Shown here: one piece after another, positions 41,496 through 52,035 of the stretch
How the letters are laid out: every line of letters begins with the position of its first letter
How positions within the stretch are numbered: the stretch's first letter is position 1
Source: Pelagibius sp965227505
Lineage (GTDB): Bacteria; Pseudomonadota; Alphaproteobacteria; Kiloniellales; Kiloniellaceae
Assembly: GCF_965227505.1 (NCBI RefSeq)
Contig: NZ_OZ245757.1
Location: 3,224,001-3,288,000 of the forward strand
DNA: 64,000 bases
Direction: 5' to 3'
Translations under genes and position numbers: made by a program
The notes under the pieces: model-generated
Told to the model about the DNA's origin: nothing
Seen by the model: only the letters and a program-made list of their open reading frames with translations
Databases searched by the model: none

Positions 41496-42323
41496 TCAGG
41501 TTCCGTAGACCCACCAGAGCAGTCCGGCGCCGAGCACGATCCGGTAGACCACGAAGGGCGTGAAGGAGGCCCGGCGCAGCCAGCCGACCATCAGCAGGAT
41601 GGAAATCAGGGCCACCACGAAGGCCACCGCCCCGCCGACCAGGGCCTCGAAGCCCAGCAGCAGATCGCCGCTCTCGTAGAGCTCCAGGCCGGCCAGCGCG
41701 CCGGCGCCCAGGATGGCCGGGATCGCCAGCAGCAGCGAGAAGCGCGCGGCCTCGACCCGCTCGAAACCCAGAAAGCGCGCCGCTGTCATGGTGATGCCGG
41801 AGCGGCTGGTGCCGGGAATGAGCGCCAGCACCTGCGCGAACCCGATGATCAGCCCGGCCCGGACGGTCATGTGATCGAGCCGGCGCAGGGTCATGGCGCT
41901 GCGGTCGGCGGCATAGAGCAGCAAGCCGAAACCGAGCGTCGCCCAGCCGATCACCGCAGTGCTGCGCAGGTGCTGGGAGATCTGGTCCATGAACAGGCCG
42001 CCCACGGCGATCAGCGGCAGGCTGCCGAGAACGATCAGAACGCCGAGGCGCCCGGCGGGGGTCCAGCGCCCGATGGCCAGGCGGGCCATGCCGCCGCCGA
42101 TCTGCCAGAGGTCCCGCCGGACGTAGACGCAGACCGCCAGCAGAGTGCCGACATGAACGGCGATGTCCAGGGTCAGCCGGTCCCCTGCCGACTCCTCGAT
42201 GCCGTCCAGGTTCAGGCTGTCGAAGCCGTGCCAGGCGAGCACGAGATGGCCTGACGAGGAAATCGGCAGAAACTCCGTGATGCCCTGAATGATGGCCAGG
42301 ATGACGATGTGGAGCAGGGGCAA
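41496..42323 (-). CDS. uppP: Undecaprenyl-diphosphatase (UppP/BacA)
   Basis: This 275-residue enzyme has about eight membrane helices and recycles the undecaprenyl pyrophosphate carrier used in peptidoglycan synthesis. The two signature blocks are ITEFLPISSSGHL near residues 16-28 and PGTSRSGITMTAARFLG near 164-180. The start is TTG at 42323, supported by AAGGA upstream and by the family N-terminus; no ATG is available there. It lies convergent to the NDUFA9-like gene. Confidence 0.95.
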   Translation of the reverse strand: MPLLHIVILAIIQGITEFLPISSSGHLVLAWHGFDSLNLDGIEESAGDRLTLDIAVHVGTLLAVCVYVRRDLWQIGGGMARLAIGRWTPAGRLGVLIVLGSLPLIAVGGLFMDQISQHLRSTAVIGWATLGFGLLLYAADRSAMTLRRLDHMTVRAGLIIGFAQVLALIPGTSRSGITMTAARFLGFERVEAARFSLLLAIPAILGAGALAGLELYESGDLLLGFEALVGGAVAFVVALISILLMVGWLRRASFTPFVVYRIVLGAGLLWWVYGT

Positions 42324-43072
42324 CGGGGTTCCTTCAGGATAAGGGCCAAAACAAAGGCCAGGGCAAAGGCCGGCGTAGGATCCTGCCGGCGGCCTGACCG
42401 CTGCAGGGCTGAGTCCTGGAGAATGAGCCCAAGACCGGTTTCAACAGGGTTAAGCGGAGGTGAATTTCCCGCGCGGCGCCTGTCATCACGCACCTCTTTG
42501 CCGGTTTCGCCCCGCCACTGCAGAGAGGGGCGCCTTAAAGGCGTTCATTTCAAGGGCGGCGGGTCAAGGGCGGCGGGGTTTCCGCCGGTCCGGTCAGCCG
42601 AATCGCGCCGGACGGCGGCGCGACGGGCGGGCTTATAGCACTCCCCCAAGGCGGCTCACAGCCTGGAGTTTGCCCACCAGCCGAGGCCACAGATTGAATT
42701 TTGGTACCGTTTCAGGACTAAATTTACCGGCGCTTCCGCGATCCAATGCGAAAGTTCCGTGACAGTTTCCCGCGGATTGGGTATTTATGTCAGTAATATT
42801 GACATACTTTGTTGTTTTTGCTCGCCCGGCGGGGCGGGTTCGTCTATAGACGGGCTCCACAAAGGGCGCTGAGCCGCCGCCATCCTGGTCTTCGGGGCCC
42901 GCTCTTTGAGAGGTGCTGCGCTGCGGATGGGGTGTGCCGTTGCGGTAAGGGGCTTGAGGGCCCAGGCGCAGGACGGCCGCAGGACGGCCAATGCCAACAA
43001 GAACATGAGCCGGCGGGTTCCGCAGAGTGCGGGACGCCGCCAAGGACGTGCAGAGATTTGGGGTAGGAGACG
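42324..43072. other. Long gltD upstream region (749 bp)
   Basis: No credible gene is seen here. The segment 42690-42830 is distinctly AT-richer than the surroundings, so promoters for gltD are probably in it. It includes a TATGTCA dyad at 42786-42806. The remaining sequence toward gltD is GC-rich and would be an mRNA leader of up to about 250 bases. Confidence 0.5.
42786..42806. promoter_or_regulatory. 21-bp dyad upstream of gltD
   Basis: TATGTCA (42786-42792) and TGACATA (42800-42806) form a perfect 7-bp inverted repeat with a 7-base AT-rich spacer. It lies in the AT-rich part of the gltD upstream region, about 270 bases before the start codon. TTGACA within it could also serve as a -35 element, so a bound regulator could block the promoter. 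The regulator is unknown. Confidence 0.5.
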
Positions 43073-44515
43073 ATGACCAATAAGATGCTGAAATTCGTCG
43101 ACCTTGAGCGCGCCATGCCGGAGAAGCGCAGCGTCGATACGCGCCGGGCGGATTTCGGCGAGATCTACGAGGAATACGACCCCATTGCGGCCAAGGCCCA
43201 GGCCAGCCGCTGCTCCCAATGCGGCGTGCCCTTCTGCCAGGTCCACTGTCCGCTGCACAACAACATCCCGGATTGGCTGATGCTGACCGCCGAAGGGCGG
43301 CTGCGCGAGGCCTACGAGATGTCGCAGGCGACCAACAACTTCCCTGAGATCTGCGGGCGCATCTGCCCGCAGGACCGGCTCTGCGAAGGCAACTGCGTGA
43401 TCGAGCAGGCCGGCCACGGGACGGTCACCATCGGCTCGGTCGAGAAGTACATCACCGACACCGCCTGGGAGGAGGGCTGGGTCGAGCCGGTGAAACCGCC
43501 GCAGGAGCGTCCGCAGTCGATCGGCATCATCGGCGCCGGTCCCGCCGGCATGGCCGCCGCCGAGGAGCTGCGCCGCAAGGGCTATCAGGCCCATGTCTAC
43601 GACCGCTACGACCGCGTCGGCGGCCTCATGATCTACGGCATTCCGAATTTCAAGCTGGAGAAGGAGGTCGTCGAGAAGCGCAGCGACCTGCTGACCCGCG
43701 GCGGCGTGCAGTTCCATCTGAACAGCGATGTCGGCGGCGCCCTCGGCTTTGCCGAACTGCGCGAACGCCACGATGCGGTGCTGATCGCCACCGGTGTTTA
43801 CAAGGCGCGTGACATCAAGGTGCCGGGGGTCGGGCTCGACAACGTTTTCGCCGCCATGGACTTCCTCACCGCCTCCAACCGCAAGGGCCTGGGCGATGCC
43901 GTGCCGGCCTTCGACGACGGTACGCTCAACGCCGCCGGCAAGGCAGTGGTGGTGATCGGCGGCGGCGACACCGCCATGGACTGCGTGCGCACCGCCGTGC
44001 GCCAGGGCGCCAAGTCGGTGCGCTGCCTCTACCGGCGCGACCGCAGGAACATGCCGGGCTCCCAGCGCGAGGTCGCCAACGCCGAGGAGGAAGGGGTTGA
44101 GTTCGTCTGGCTCTCGGCGCCGGAAGCCTTTCTCGGCGACTGCAAGGTCGAAGCCGTGCGCGCCCAGCGCGTCCACCTCGGCATGCCCGATGCCACCGGC
44201 CGCCAGACGCCGCAGATCCTGGAGAACTCCAGTTTCACGATGGAAGCGGACATGGTGATCAAGGCGCTCGGCTTCGATCCGGAAGACCTGCCGCAACTCT
44301 TCGATACGCCGGGGCTGGACGTCACCCGCTGGGGCACCGTGAAGACCGATTTCGCCACCATGATGACCAATCTGGACGGCGTCTTCGCCGCCGGGGATAT
44401 CGTGCGCGGCGCCTCTCTGGTGGTCTGGGCCGTGCGCGACGGGCGCGACGCCGCCGAACAGATCCACCGCCATCTTCAGGCCAAGGCCGAAGCCGCCGCA
44501 GTCGCGGCCGAGTGA
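43073..44515 (+). CDS. gltD: Glutamate synthase (NADPH) small subunit
   Basis: This 480-residue beta subunit carries NADPH electrons through FAD and two [4Fe-4S] clusters to GltB. N-terminal cysteines C47, C50, C55 and C59 lie in CSQCGVPFCQVHC, and a second set is in CGRICPQDRLCEGNC. The FAD-binding GAGPAGMAAAEEL and NADPH-binding VIGGGDTAMDC motifs follow. TAGGAG precedes the ATG. The gene is intact and lies 19 bases upstream of the broken gltB gene. Confidence 0.96.
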   Translation: MTNKMLKFVDLERAMPEKRSVDTRRADFGEIYEEYDPIAAKAQASRCSQCGVPFCQVHCPLHNNIPDWLMLTAEGRLREAYEMSQATNNFPEICGRICPQDRLCEGNCVIEQAGHGTVTIGSVEKYITDTAWEEGWVEPVKPPQERPQSIGIIGAGPAGMAAAEELRRKGYQAHVYDRYDRVGGLMIYGIPNFKLEKEVVEKRSDLLTRGGVQFHLNSDVGGALGFAELRERHDAVLIATGVYKARDIKVPGVGLDNVFAAMDFLTASNRKGLGDAVPAFDDGTLNAAGKAVVVIGGGDTAMDCVRTAVRQGAKSVRCLYRRDRRNMPGSQREVANAEEEGVEFVWLSAPEAFLGDCKVEAVRAQRVHLGMPDATGRQTPQILENSSFTMEADMVIKALGFDPEDLPQLFDTPGLDVTRWGTVKTDFATMMTNLDGVFAAGDIVRGASLVVWAVRDGRDAAEQIHRHLQAKAEAAAVAAE

Positions 44516-44534
44516 TTTCCGGGGAGCGAGACGC

Positions 44535-47500
44535 ATGACAAGGAAGACATCGCGGAAAGATGCCGCTGCCCGGATCGCCACCTGGCGCGACACGGCGCAA
44601 ACGCTGGCCCGCGACGGCCTCTATGATCCGGCCGACGAACACGACGCCTGCGGCGTCGGGCTGGTCGCCTCCATCGACGGCAAGCCGCGCCGCGAGGTCG
44701 TGGAAGCCGGCATCGAAGCCCTGAAAGCGGTCTGGCACCGCGGTGCCGTGGACGCCGACGGTAAGACCGGCGACGGCGCCGGCATCCATCTGCAGATCCC
44801 GCAGGACTTCTTCCGCGAGCACGTGGAAGGCACCGGACATGAGCCCGGCGACGCGACCCTGGCGGTCGGCATGGTCTTTCTGCCGCGCACCGATTTCGGC
44901 GCGCAGGAGCGCTGCCGCGTGCTGGTGGAGCGCGAGATCCTGAACTTCGGTTACACCATCTACGGCTGGCGCCAGGTGCCGGTGAACACGGAGATCGTCG
45001 GCGAAAAGGCCAACGCCACCCGGCCCGAGATCGAACAGGTGATGATCGCCAACACGCGCGGCGTGTCGAACCCTCAGTTCGAAATCGATCTCTACATCAT
45101 CCGCCGGCGCATCGAAAAGGCCGCGGAGGAGGAGTCGATCCAGGACTTCTACATCTGCTCGCTCTCCTGCCGCTCGGTCATCTACAAGGGCATGTTCCTG
45201 GCCGAACAGCTCTCGTCTTTCTACCCGGACCTTCTGGACGAGCGCTTCGCCTCCAACTTCGTCATCTTCCATCAGCGCTATTCGACCAACACCTTCCCGA
45301 CCTGGCGGCTGGCCCAACCCTTCCGCATCTTCGCCCACAACGGCGAGATCAACACCCTGAAGGGCAACGTCAACTGGATGCAGGCGCATGAGTGCCGCAT
45401 GGCCTCCGAGACCTTTGCCGACCACGTGGAAGACCTGAAGCCGGTGATCGCCGCGGGCTCCTCGGACTCCGCGGCGCTGGACGCGGTGGCCGAGCTGATG
45501 GTGCGCGCCGGGCGCCACCTGCCCATGGTGAAGACCATGCTGATCCCCGAGGCCTGGGGGCAGGACCCCTCCATGCCGCAGGCCCATCGCGATCTCTACA
45601 GCTACTGCAACGCGGTGATGGAGCCCTGGGACGGTCCGGCGGCGGTCTGCGGCTTCGGCGGCCGCTGGGCGGTGGCCGGGATGGACCGCAACGGCCTCAG
45701 GCCCATGCGCTACACCATCACCAACGACGGCCTGCTGTTTGCCGGCTCGGAAACCGGCATGGTGCGCATCGACGAACAGCGCATCGTCGAAAAGGGCCGG
45801 CTCGGCCCCGGCCAGATGATCGCCGTCGACCTGCACGAGGGCCGGCTGTACCACGACGGCGAGATCAAGGCCCATCTCGCCGAACAGAAGCCCTTCGGCG
45901 AGTGGATCGCCAACGTCACCTCCATCGATGACCTGCTGCGGCCGGACCACGGCGAGCCGGTCCGTTGGGAGGGCGAGGCCCTGCGCCGGCGCCAGCTCAC
46001 CTACGGTCTCACGATGGAGGACCTTGAGCTGATCCTCCACCCCATGGTGGATGACGCGAAAGAGGCGATTGGATCCATGGGCGACGATACGCCGCTGGCC
46101 GTGCTCTCCAGCCGTTACCGCGGCATGCACCACTTCTTCCGCCAGAACTTCAGTCAGGTCACCAATCCGCCGATCGATTCCTTACGCGAACGCCGGGTGA
46201 TGACCTTGAAGACGCGTCTGGGCAACCTCGGCAACATCCTGGACGAGGACGAGGCGCAACTGCGCCTGCTGCAGTTGGAATCGCCGGTGCTCTCCAACGC
46301 GGAGTTCGACGCCCTGCTGGTGCACATGGGCGATACGGCTGCCTCCATCGACTGCACCTTTCCGGCCGATGGTGGCGAAGCGGCCCTGGGCGAAGCCCTC
46401 GACCGCATCCGCCTGGAGGCGGAGAACGCCGTCCGCGAAGGCTGCGAGCACGTCATCCTCAGCGACGAGGCTGTCTCCGCCGGGCGCGCCGCCATTCCGA
46501 TGATCCTGGCCACCGGCGCCGTGCACAGCCATCTTGTGAAGCAGAAGCTGCGGACCTTCGTGTCGCTGAACGTGCGCGCCGGCGAGTGCCTGGACGTGCA
46601 CTATTTCGCCGTGCTGATCGGTGTCGGCGCCACCGCGGTGAATGCCTATCTGGCGCAGGAGTCCATGCCGAGCGCCACCGCCGCGGCCTCTTTGGGGATC
46701 GCCCCCTGGAGGACTGCGTGCAGCGCTACATCAAGGCGGTTGATGACGGCCTCCTGAAGATCATGTCCAAGATGGGCATTGCGGTGATCTCCTCCTACCG
46801 CGGCGGCTGCAATTTCGAGGCGGTGGGCCTCTCGCGGACCCTGGTGGACGAGTACTTCATGTCCATGCCCAGCCGGCTGTCCGGCATCGGCCTGACCGGT
46901 ATCCAGCAGAAGGTCCTGGACCTCCATCAGCGCGCCTGGACCGAGGACTTCCTGGCGCTGCCGGTGGGCGGTTTCTTCCGCTACCGCCGCGGCGGCGAAA
47001 GCCACGCCTGGGAGGCGGGCCTGATCCACACCCTGCAGCACGCGGTGGCGACGGACTCCTACACCACCTACCGCAAGTTCTCCGACGGTGTGCACAGCCA
47101 GCCGCCGAGCAACCTGCGCGACCTTCTCGACTTCAAGGTGGCCGGCGTCGAGCCGGTTCCGATCGAAGAGGTCGAGTCGATCACCGCGATCCGCAAGCGC
47201 TTCGTCACGCCGGGCATGTCCCTGGGCGCACTCTCGCCGGAAGCGCACGGCACCCTCAACATCGCCATGAACCGCATCGGCGCGAAGTCGGATTCGGGCG
47301 AGGGCGGCGAGGACCCGGCGCGCTTCACCCCGCACGCCAACGGCGACAACGAGAACTCGGCCATCAAGCAGGTCGCCTCCGGGCGCTTCGGCGTCACCGC
47401 GCAGTACCTGAACCAGTGCCGCGAAATCGAGATCAAGGTGGCCCAGGGCGCCAAGCCCGGCGAAGGCGGCCAGCTGCCCGGCTTCAAGGTGACCGAGATG

Positions 47501-49096
47501 ATCGCCAAGCTGCGCCACTCGACGCCGGGGGTGATGCTGATCTCGCCGCCGCCGCACCACGACATCTATTCCATCGAGGACCTGGCGCAGCTGATCTACG
47601 ACCTGAAGCAGATCAATCCGGATGCCAAGGTCTGCGTGAAACTGGTGGCGCGCTCGGGCATCGGCACGATTGCGGCGGGTGTCGCCAAGGCCAAGGCCGA
47701 CGTGATCCTGATTTCCGGCAACACAGGCGGCACCGGCGCCTCGCCACAGACGTCGATCAAGTTCGCCGGCGTACCCTGGGAGATGGGGCTTTCGGAGGTG
47801 AGCCAGGTGCTGACCCTGAACCGCCTGCGCCACAACATCACCCTGCGCACCGACGGCGGCATCAAGACCGGCCGCGACGTGGTGATCGCCGCCATGCTGG
47901 GGGCCGAGGAGTTCGGCGTCGGCACCGCCTCGCTGGTGGCGATGGGCTGCATCATGGTGCGGCAGTGCCACTCCAACACCTGCCCGGTGGGCGTCTGCGT
48001 TCAGGACGAGGCGCTGCGCAAGAAGTTCACAGGGACGCCGGAAAAGGTGGTGAACCTCTTCAGCTTCATCGCCGAGGAGGTGCGCGAGATCCTGGCGCAG
48101 CTGGGCGTGCGCAGCCTGAACGAGATCATCGGGCGGAGCGACCTGCTGATGCAGGTCAGCCGCGGCGCCGCCCATCTGGACGATCTTGACCTGAACCCGC
48201 TGCTGGTGCGCGCCGATGCCGGCGACGATCCGACCTATTGCACGCTCGAGGGCCGCAACGAGGTGCCGGAGACCCTGGACGCGCAGATCATCGAGGATGC
48301 GGAGCCGCTGTTCAAGGACGGCGAGAAGATGCAGTTGCAGTACTCGATCCGCAACACGCACCGCGCCATCGGTACCAAGCTCTCGGCCATGATCACCCGC
48401 CAGTTCGGCATGACCGGGCTGGACGCCGGCCACGTCACCGTGCGGCTGCGCGGCTCGGCGGGCCAGTCGCTCGGCGCCTTTGCGGTGCAGGGCCTGAAGC
48501 TGGAGGTCTTCGGCGACGCCAATGACTACGTCGGCAAGGGGCTGTCCGGCGGCACCATCGTGGTGCGCCCGCTCACCTCCAGCCGTCTGGCGAGCAACGA
48601 GAACACCATCATCGGCAACACGGTGCTCTATGGCGCCACCGGCGGCAATCTCTACGCCGCCGGCCAGGCCGGCGAGCGGTTTTGTGTCCGTAACTCGGCC
48701 GCCGTTGCGGTGGTGGAGGGCTGCGGCTCCAACGGCTGCGAGTACATGACCGGCGGTGTCGCGGTGATCCTGGGCTCCGTCGGGGCCAACTTCGCTGCGG
48801 GCATGTCCGGCGGCATGGCCTTCATCTACGACGTCGACGACTTGTTGCCGGAGCGCATCAACGCGGAGTCCGTAATCTACCAGCGGATCGAGACCGATTA
48901 CTGGGAAAACGGCCTGCGGGAGCTGATCTCCGAGCACTGGCGCGAGACCCAGTCGGCCTTTGCCCAGCAGCTTCTGGTGGACTGGCAGCATGTGAAGGGC
49001 CGTTTCTGGCAGGTCGTGCCCAAGGAGATGGTGCACCGCCTCGCCCATCCGGTCACCCGCGCGGCGGCGGAAGCTGCGGAGGCGCAGCGCGCCTGA
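44535..49096 (+). pseudogene. gltB: Glutamate synthase (NADPH) large subunit, interrupted by a one-base frameshift
   Basis: The coding sequence is complete from ATG at 44535 (GGGGAG upstream) to the stop at 49096 apart from one lost base near 46665-46667. The first frame runs to 46757. The second carries on the protein from 46667, restoring the conserved ESIAERHRRGLFGD-type segment if one base is added after position 46666. Domains are present: amidotransferase with C39 in DEHDACGVG after a 38-residue propeptide, central and FMN-binding domains, the [3Fe-4S] cysteines in CIMVRQCHSNTC, and a C-terminal GXGXG domain. Every other part looks under normal selection, so the lesion is either very recent or a sequencing error. 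Confidence 0.93.
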
Positions 49097-49107
49097 TCCC
49101 AAAGAGG

Positions 49108-49132
49108 GCGGCGCAGCGCCCCTCTGCGCCGC
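49108..49132 (+). terminator. Hairpin downstream of gltB
   Basis: A perfect 9-bp stem GCGGCGCAG/CTGCGCCGC (49108-49116 with 49124-49132) with a 7-base loop begins 12 bases after the gltB stop. There is no T-run, so termination is less certain than for the other hairpins listed. Confidence 0.45.
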
Positions 49133-49242
49133 AGCCGGCTGCAGCGTCCGGTGGTGGTGCGCGGGCTGATGCAGCCGTGTCCCCCTTTTTGCCCCCAAAC
49201 GCGCCTGTTCACCTGTGGGTCTAGACCCTATAGTCCGCGGCC

Positions 49243-49911
49243 ATGCGCCAGCTCTATCACCTCGCCATCGACCCCGCTTGCCGGGCCGTCCGCGTCATGC
49301 TGGCGGAAAAGGGCATCGACTGTGAGCTGAGGACCGAAAAGGTGTGGGAGCGGCGCGAGGTCTTCCTGCACATGAACCCGGCCGGCCAGGTGCCGGTTTT
49401 CATCGACGAGGACGGCACGGCGATTCCCGGGGCGACTGTGATCGCCGAGTACCTGGAGGAAGCCTATCCCGAGCCGACCCTGCTGGGCACGGACTCGCTG
49501 GACCGAGCGGAGGTGCGCCGCCTGGAAAGCTGGTTCGCCGAGAAGTTCCACCGCGAGGTGACGGTGAACCTGGTCGAAGAGAAGATCATGAAGCGCTTCC
49601 TCGGGCTGGGCACGCCCAACTCCGCCGCCATCCGCGCCGGCCTCGCCAACATTCACTATCACCTGGAGTACATCGGCTGGCTCTGCGACCGCAGGCGCTG
49701 GCTGGCCGGGGACTTCTTCTCCCGCGCCGACATCGCCGCGGCCTGTCAGATCTCCGCCGTCGACTACCTGGGCGACGTTCCCTGGACCCGTCATGCCGGC
49801 GCCAAGGACTGGTACGCCCGCATCAAGTCGCGCCCCAGCTTCCGCGCCATCCTGGCCGACCACATCTCCGGCGCCCGCCCCCCCAAGCACTACGCCGACC
49901 TGGATTTTTAG
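49243..49911 (+). CDS. Glutathione S-transferase family protein
   Basis: This 222-residue protein has an N-terminal thioredoxin fold (MRQLYHLAIDPACRAVRVML, NPAGQVPVFIDEDG, the cis-Pro region) and a helical C-terminal domain from about residue 85. The residue pattern resembles the bacterial beta/theta-like groups, with a candidate active-site Cys or Ser in DPACRAVR. It probably conjugates or reduces small electrophiles, but the substrate is unknown. It is not obviously part of an operon. Confidence 0.88.
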   Translation: MRQLYHLAIDPACRAVRVMLAEKGIDCELRTEKVWERREVFLHMNPAGQVPVFIDEDGTAIPGATVIAEYLEEAYPEPTLLGTDSLDRAEVRRLESWFAEKFHREVTVNLVEEKIMKRFLGLGTPNSAAIRAGLANIHYHLEYIGWLCDRRRWLAGDFFSRADIAAACQISAVDYLGDVPWTRHAGAKDWYARIKSRPSFRAILADHISGARPPKHYADLDF

Positions 49912-49930
49912 GGAGGTTTAGGGGCAGCCC

Positions 49931-50100
49931 GGGGCATTCCCCCTCACCCAGCTTCGGCTAGGTTCGCCATGCTCACCAAGCCTGCGCAACCCTCTCCCAC
50001 CAGGGGAGAGGGATCACAAGCCGTCGCCAGTTTGGTCACCCTCTCCCCTCCGTGGGAGAGGGAGGGCCCCGCGAAGCGGGAGGGTGAGGGGGAATGCCCC
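49931..50100. repeat. C-rich palindromic dispersed repeat, copy 1
   Basis: A 170-bp element in the gap between the GST and TPR genes is bounded by a perfect 19-bp inverted repeat (49931-49949 and 50082-50100, GGGGCATTCCCCCTCACCC type). Two internal hairpins are built from CCCTCTCCC/GGGAGAGGG. A related element occurs at about 57645-57800. Such intergenic mosaic palindromes are common in alphaproteobacterial genomes. Confidence 0.85.
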
Positions 50101-50120
50101 GCGCGGCGCTTTGGCCACCT

Positions 50121-50951
50121 CTACTCCACCTTCAGGTCGAGCTTGGCGATGTTGGCCTGGGCGGCGGCGGCCGTTGCGCTTTCCGGCGCCAGGTTGGCGG
50201 CTTCGATCCAGTCGCTCCGGGCGCCGGCGTCGTCGCCGGCCAGGCGCCGCAGGTTGCCGCGCTCCAGATAGCCCTCGGCATTGCGCGGGTCGAGCGCCAG
50301 GGCGCGCTCCACGTCGGCCAGGGCCCGGGCCGGCTGGTCGAGGTAGCGGTGGGCGCTGGCCCGCAGCACCAGGATGTCGGCGCGCTGCGGGGCGTTGGCC
50401 TGGGCGCGGTCGATATCGGACAGGGCCGCCGCGAAGTCGCCGGCCGCCGCGGCGGTCATGGAGCGGTCGACCAGCAGTTCGACGTTGTTGGGTTCCCGCG
50501 CCAGGGCGATCGACTGGACCGCGTGGGCGCGCTCCAGGTTTTCCGCCAGGAACCAGGCCTGGCCGGCCTGGATCAGGATCGGGATCTGCAGAAACGCGAA
50601 GGACTGCTCCAGGCTGGAGGCGAGCGTTTCCAGCTCCTCCCCCGCCGCTGCATAGTGGCCGAGCCGGAGCAGCGCCACCGCCGCGCAGTGGCGGGCCGGG
50701 TCGCCTCCGCCGAGGTCGGCCCAGGTCTGGGCCTGCTCCAGCGCCTGGTCCGGGTCCAGGGACACCAGATCCATGCAGGCGCCGTAGCGGGCGGCCTGCT
50801 CCTGATCGTCGCTCTGGGCCCAGGCGTGGCTCTGTACCCATGCCGGCAAGGTTGCGCACGCAAGACCCAGCCACAGCAGCAACGCCATCGGGGTCCGCCG
50901 TTGGGCCCGCAGCGTTTCCTGTCCGGCATGCCTGTGCTTTTCTGCCGTCAC
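50121..50951 (-). CDS. Tetratricopeptide-repeat periplasmic protein
   Basis: This 276-residue protein has an N-terminal hydrophobic segment (about residues 21-45) and then helical repeats with the TPR spacing. The clearest pair is near the end, RADILVLRASAHRYLDQPARALADVERALALDP and AEGYLERGNLRRLAGDDAGA. TPR proteins act as adaptors; no specific partner can be named. Start is GTG at 50951 because AGGAAG lies 4 bases upstream; the ATG at 50888 would lose the cytoplasmic N-terminus. Confidence 0.82.
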   Translation of the reverse strand: MTAEKHRHAGQETLRAQRRTPMALLLWLGLACATLPAWVQSHAWAQSDDQEQAARYGACMDLVSLDPDQALEQAQTWADLGGGDPARHCAAVALLRLGHYAAAGEELETLASSLEQSFAFLQIPILIQAGQAWFLAENLERAHAVQSIALAREPNNVELLVDRSMTAAAAGDFAAALSDIDRAQANAPQRADILVLRASAHRYLDQPARALADVERALALDPRNAEGYLERGNLRRLAGDDAGARSDWIEAANLAPESATAAAAQANIAKLDLKVE

Positions 50952-51120
50952 GGCGCTTCCTATATCGTTGCTGTCGCCGGAGCTTGAGCATCCGGCGGCC
51001 GGGGCCGCCAACTTAGGCAAGAACCGCGGCCGCGAAAACCGCCTTGTCGCCGCAGACCGCGGCGTTGCCGAGAGTAGCCGTGCCAACGCAAACCGCCATG
51101 CCGCAGAAGGATCGAAGCCG

Positions 51121-52026
51121 ATGACCGAAGCCCAGCACGCCGCCAACGGTGCTGCCGCGCCGCGCCTGTTCTGCTTCGGCCTGGGGTTCAGCGCCCTCGC
51201 CCTGGCGCGGCGGGTGATGGCGGACGGCTGGGCCGTCGCCGGGACGACCCGGTCTGACGACAAGATGGCGGCGCTGGCCGCCGAAGGCATCGAGGTCTTT
51301 CCCTTCGACCGGGAGCGGCCGCGGGAGATTCCGGCTGCGGCCCTGGCGGGTGCGACGCATTTGCTCAGCAGCATTGCCCCCGACGAGCAGGGCGACCCGG
51401 TCATCGACTGCTACGGCGCCGCGCTGGCCGGGGCCGAAGCCCTGCAGTGGGTCGGCTATCTCTCCACCACCGGCGTCTACGGCACCCGAGACGGTGGCTG
51501 GGTCGACGAGGACTCCGACCTCCACCCCAGTGCCGCGCGCAGCCGCCGGCGTGTTCAGGCAGAAGAGGCCTGGCTGTCGGCCTGGCGCGAAAACCGCCTG
51601 CTGGTCCACATCTTCCGCCTTGCCGGCATCTACGGTCCCGGCCGTTCCATGCTCGACACGGTGCGCGCGGGGAAAGCCAAGCGCATCGACCGCCCCGGCC
51701 AGGTCTTCAGCCGCATCCATGTGGACGACATCGCCAGCGTGCTGCAGGCCTCCATCGCGCGGCCCAATCCGGGGCGCGTCTACAACGTCTGCGACGATGG
51801 TCCGGCTTCGCCCGCCGAGGTCACGGCCTATGCCTGCAGCCTCCTGGGGGTCGAGCCGCCGCCCCTGGTGCCCCTGGAGGAAGCCGGCCTCTCGCCCATG
51901 GGCCTTAGCTTCTGGTCGGACAACAAGCGCGTCTCCAACCGCCGCCTGCACGAGGAACTGGGCGTCGATCTGCGCTACCCGACCTACAAGGCCGGGCTCG
52001 ACGCGCTGCTGGCCGACGGCCACTGA
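51121..52026 (+). CDS. NAD(P)-dependent epimerase/reductase (YeeZ-like atypical SDR)
   Basis: This 301-residue protein has the dinucleotide motif FCFGLGFSALALA near residues 16-28 and the conserved TTGVYGTRDGGWVDE segment near 119-133. The SDR Tyr/Lys pair is not in its usual place, as in the YeeZ-type group. AAGGAT lies upstream of the ATG at 51121. It is divergent from the TPR gene and ends 9 bases from the convergent hydrolase gene. The substrate is unknown. Confidence 0.85.
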   Translation: MTEAQHAANGAAAPRLFCFGLGFSALALARRVMADGWAVAGTTRSDDKMAALAAEGIEVFPFDRERPREIPAAALAGATHLLSSIAPDEQGDPVIDCYGAALAGAEALQWVGYLSTTGVYGTRDGGWVDEDSDLHPSAARSRRRVQAEEAWLSAWRENRLLVHIFRLAGIYGPGRSMLDTVRAGKAKRIDRPGQVFSRIHVDDIASVLQASIARPNPGRVYNVCDDGPASPAEVTAYACSLLGVEPPPLVPLEEAGLSPMGLSFWSDNKRVSNRRLHEELGVDLRYPTYKAGLDALLADGH

Positions 52027-52035
52027 AGGTCTTCG

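Noticed and set aside
42309..42762. Two small plus-strand open frames upstream of gltD
   Set aside because: They are Arg/Pro-rich, lack a Shine-Dalgarno sequence and overlap the uppP start region.
46650..46680. Programmed -1 frameshifting in gltB
   Set aside because: The junction TCC ATG CC has no slippery heptamer and no clear downstream pseudoknot, and other gltB genes are read in a single frame.
46646..49198. 850-codon open frame on the minus strand opposite gltB
   Set aside because: The plus strand encodes the conserved FMN, iron-sulfur and GXGXG parts of GltB; the antisense product has no recognisable feature.
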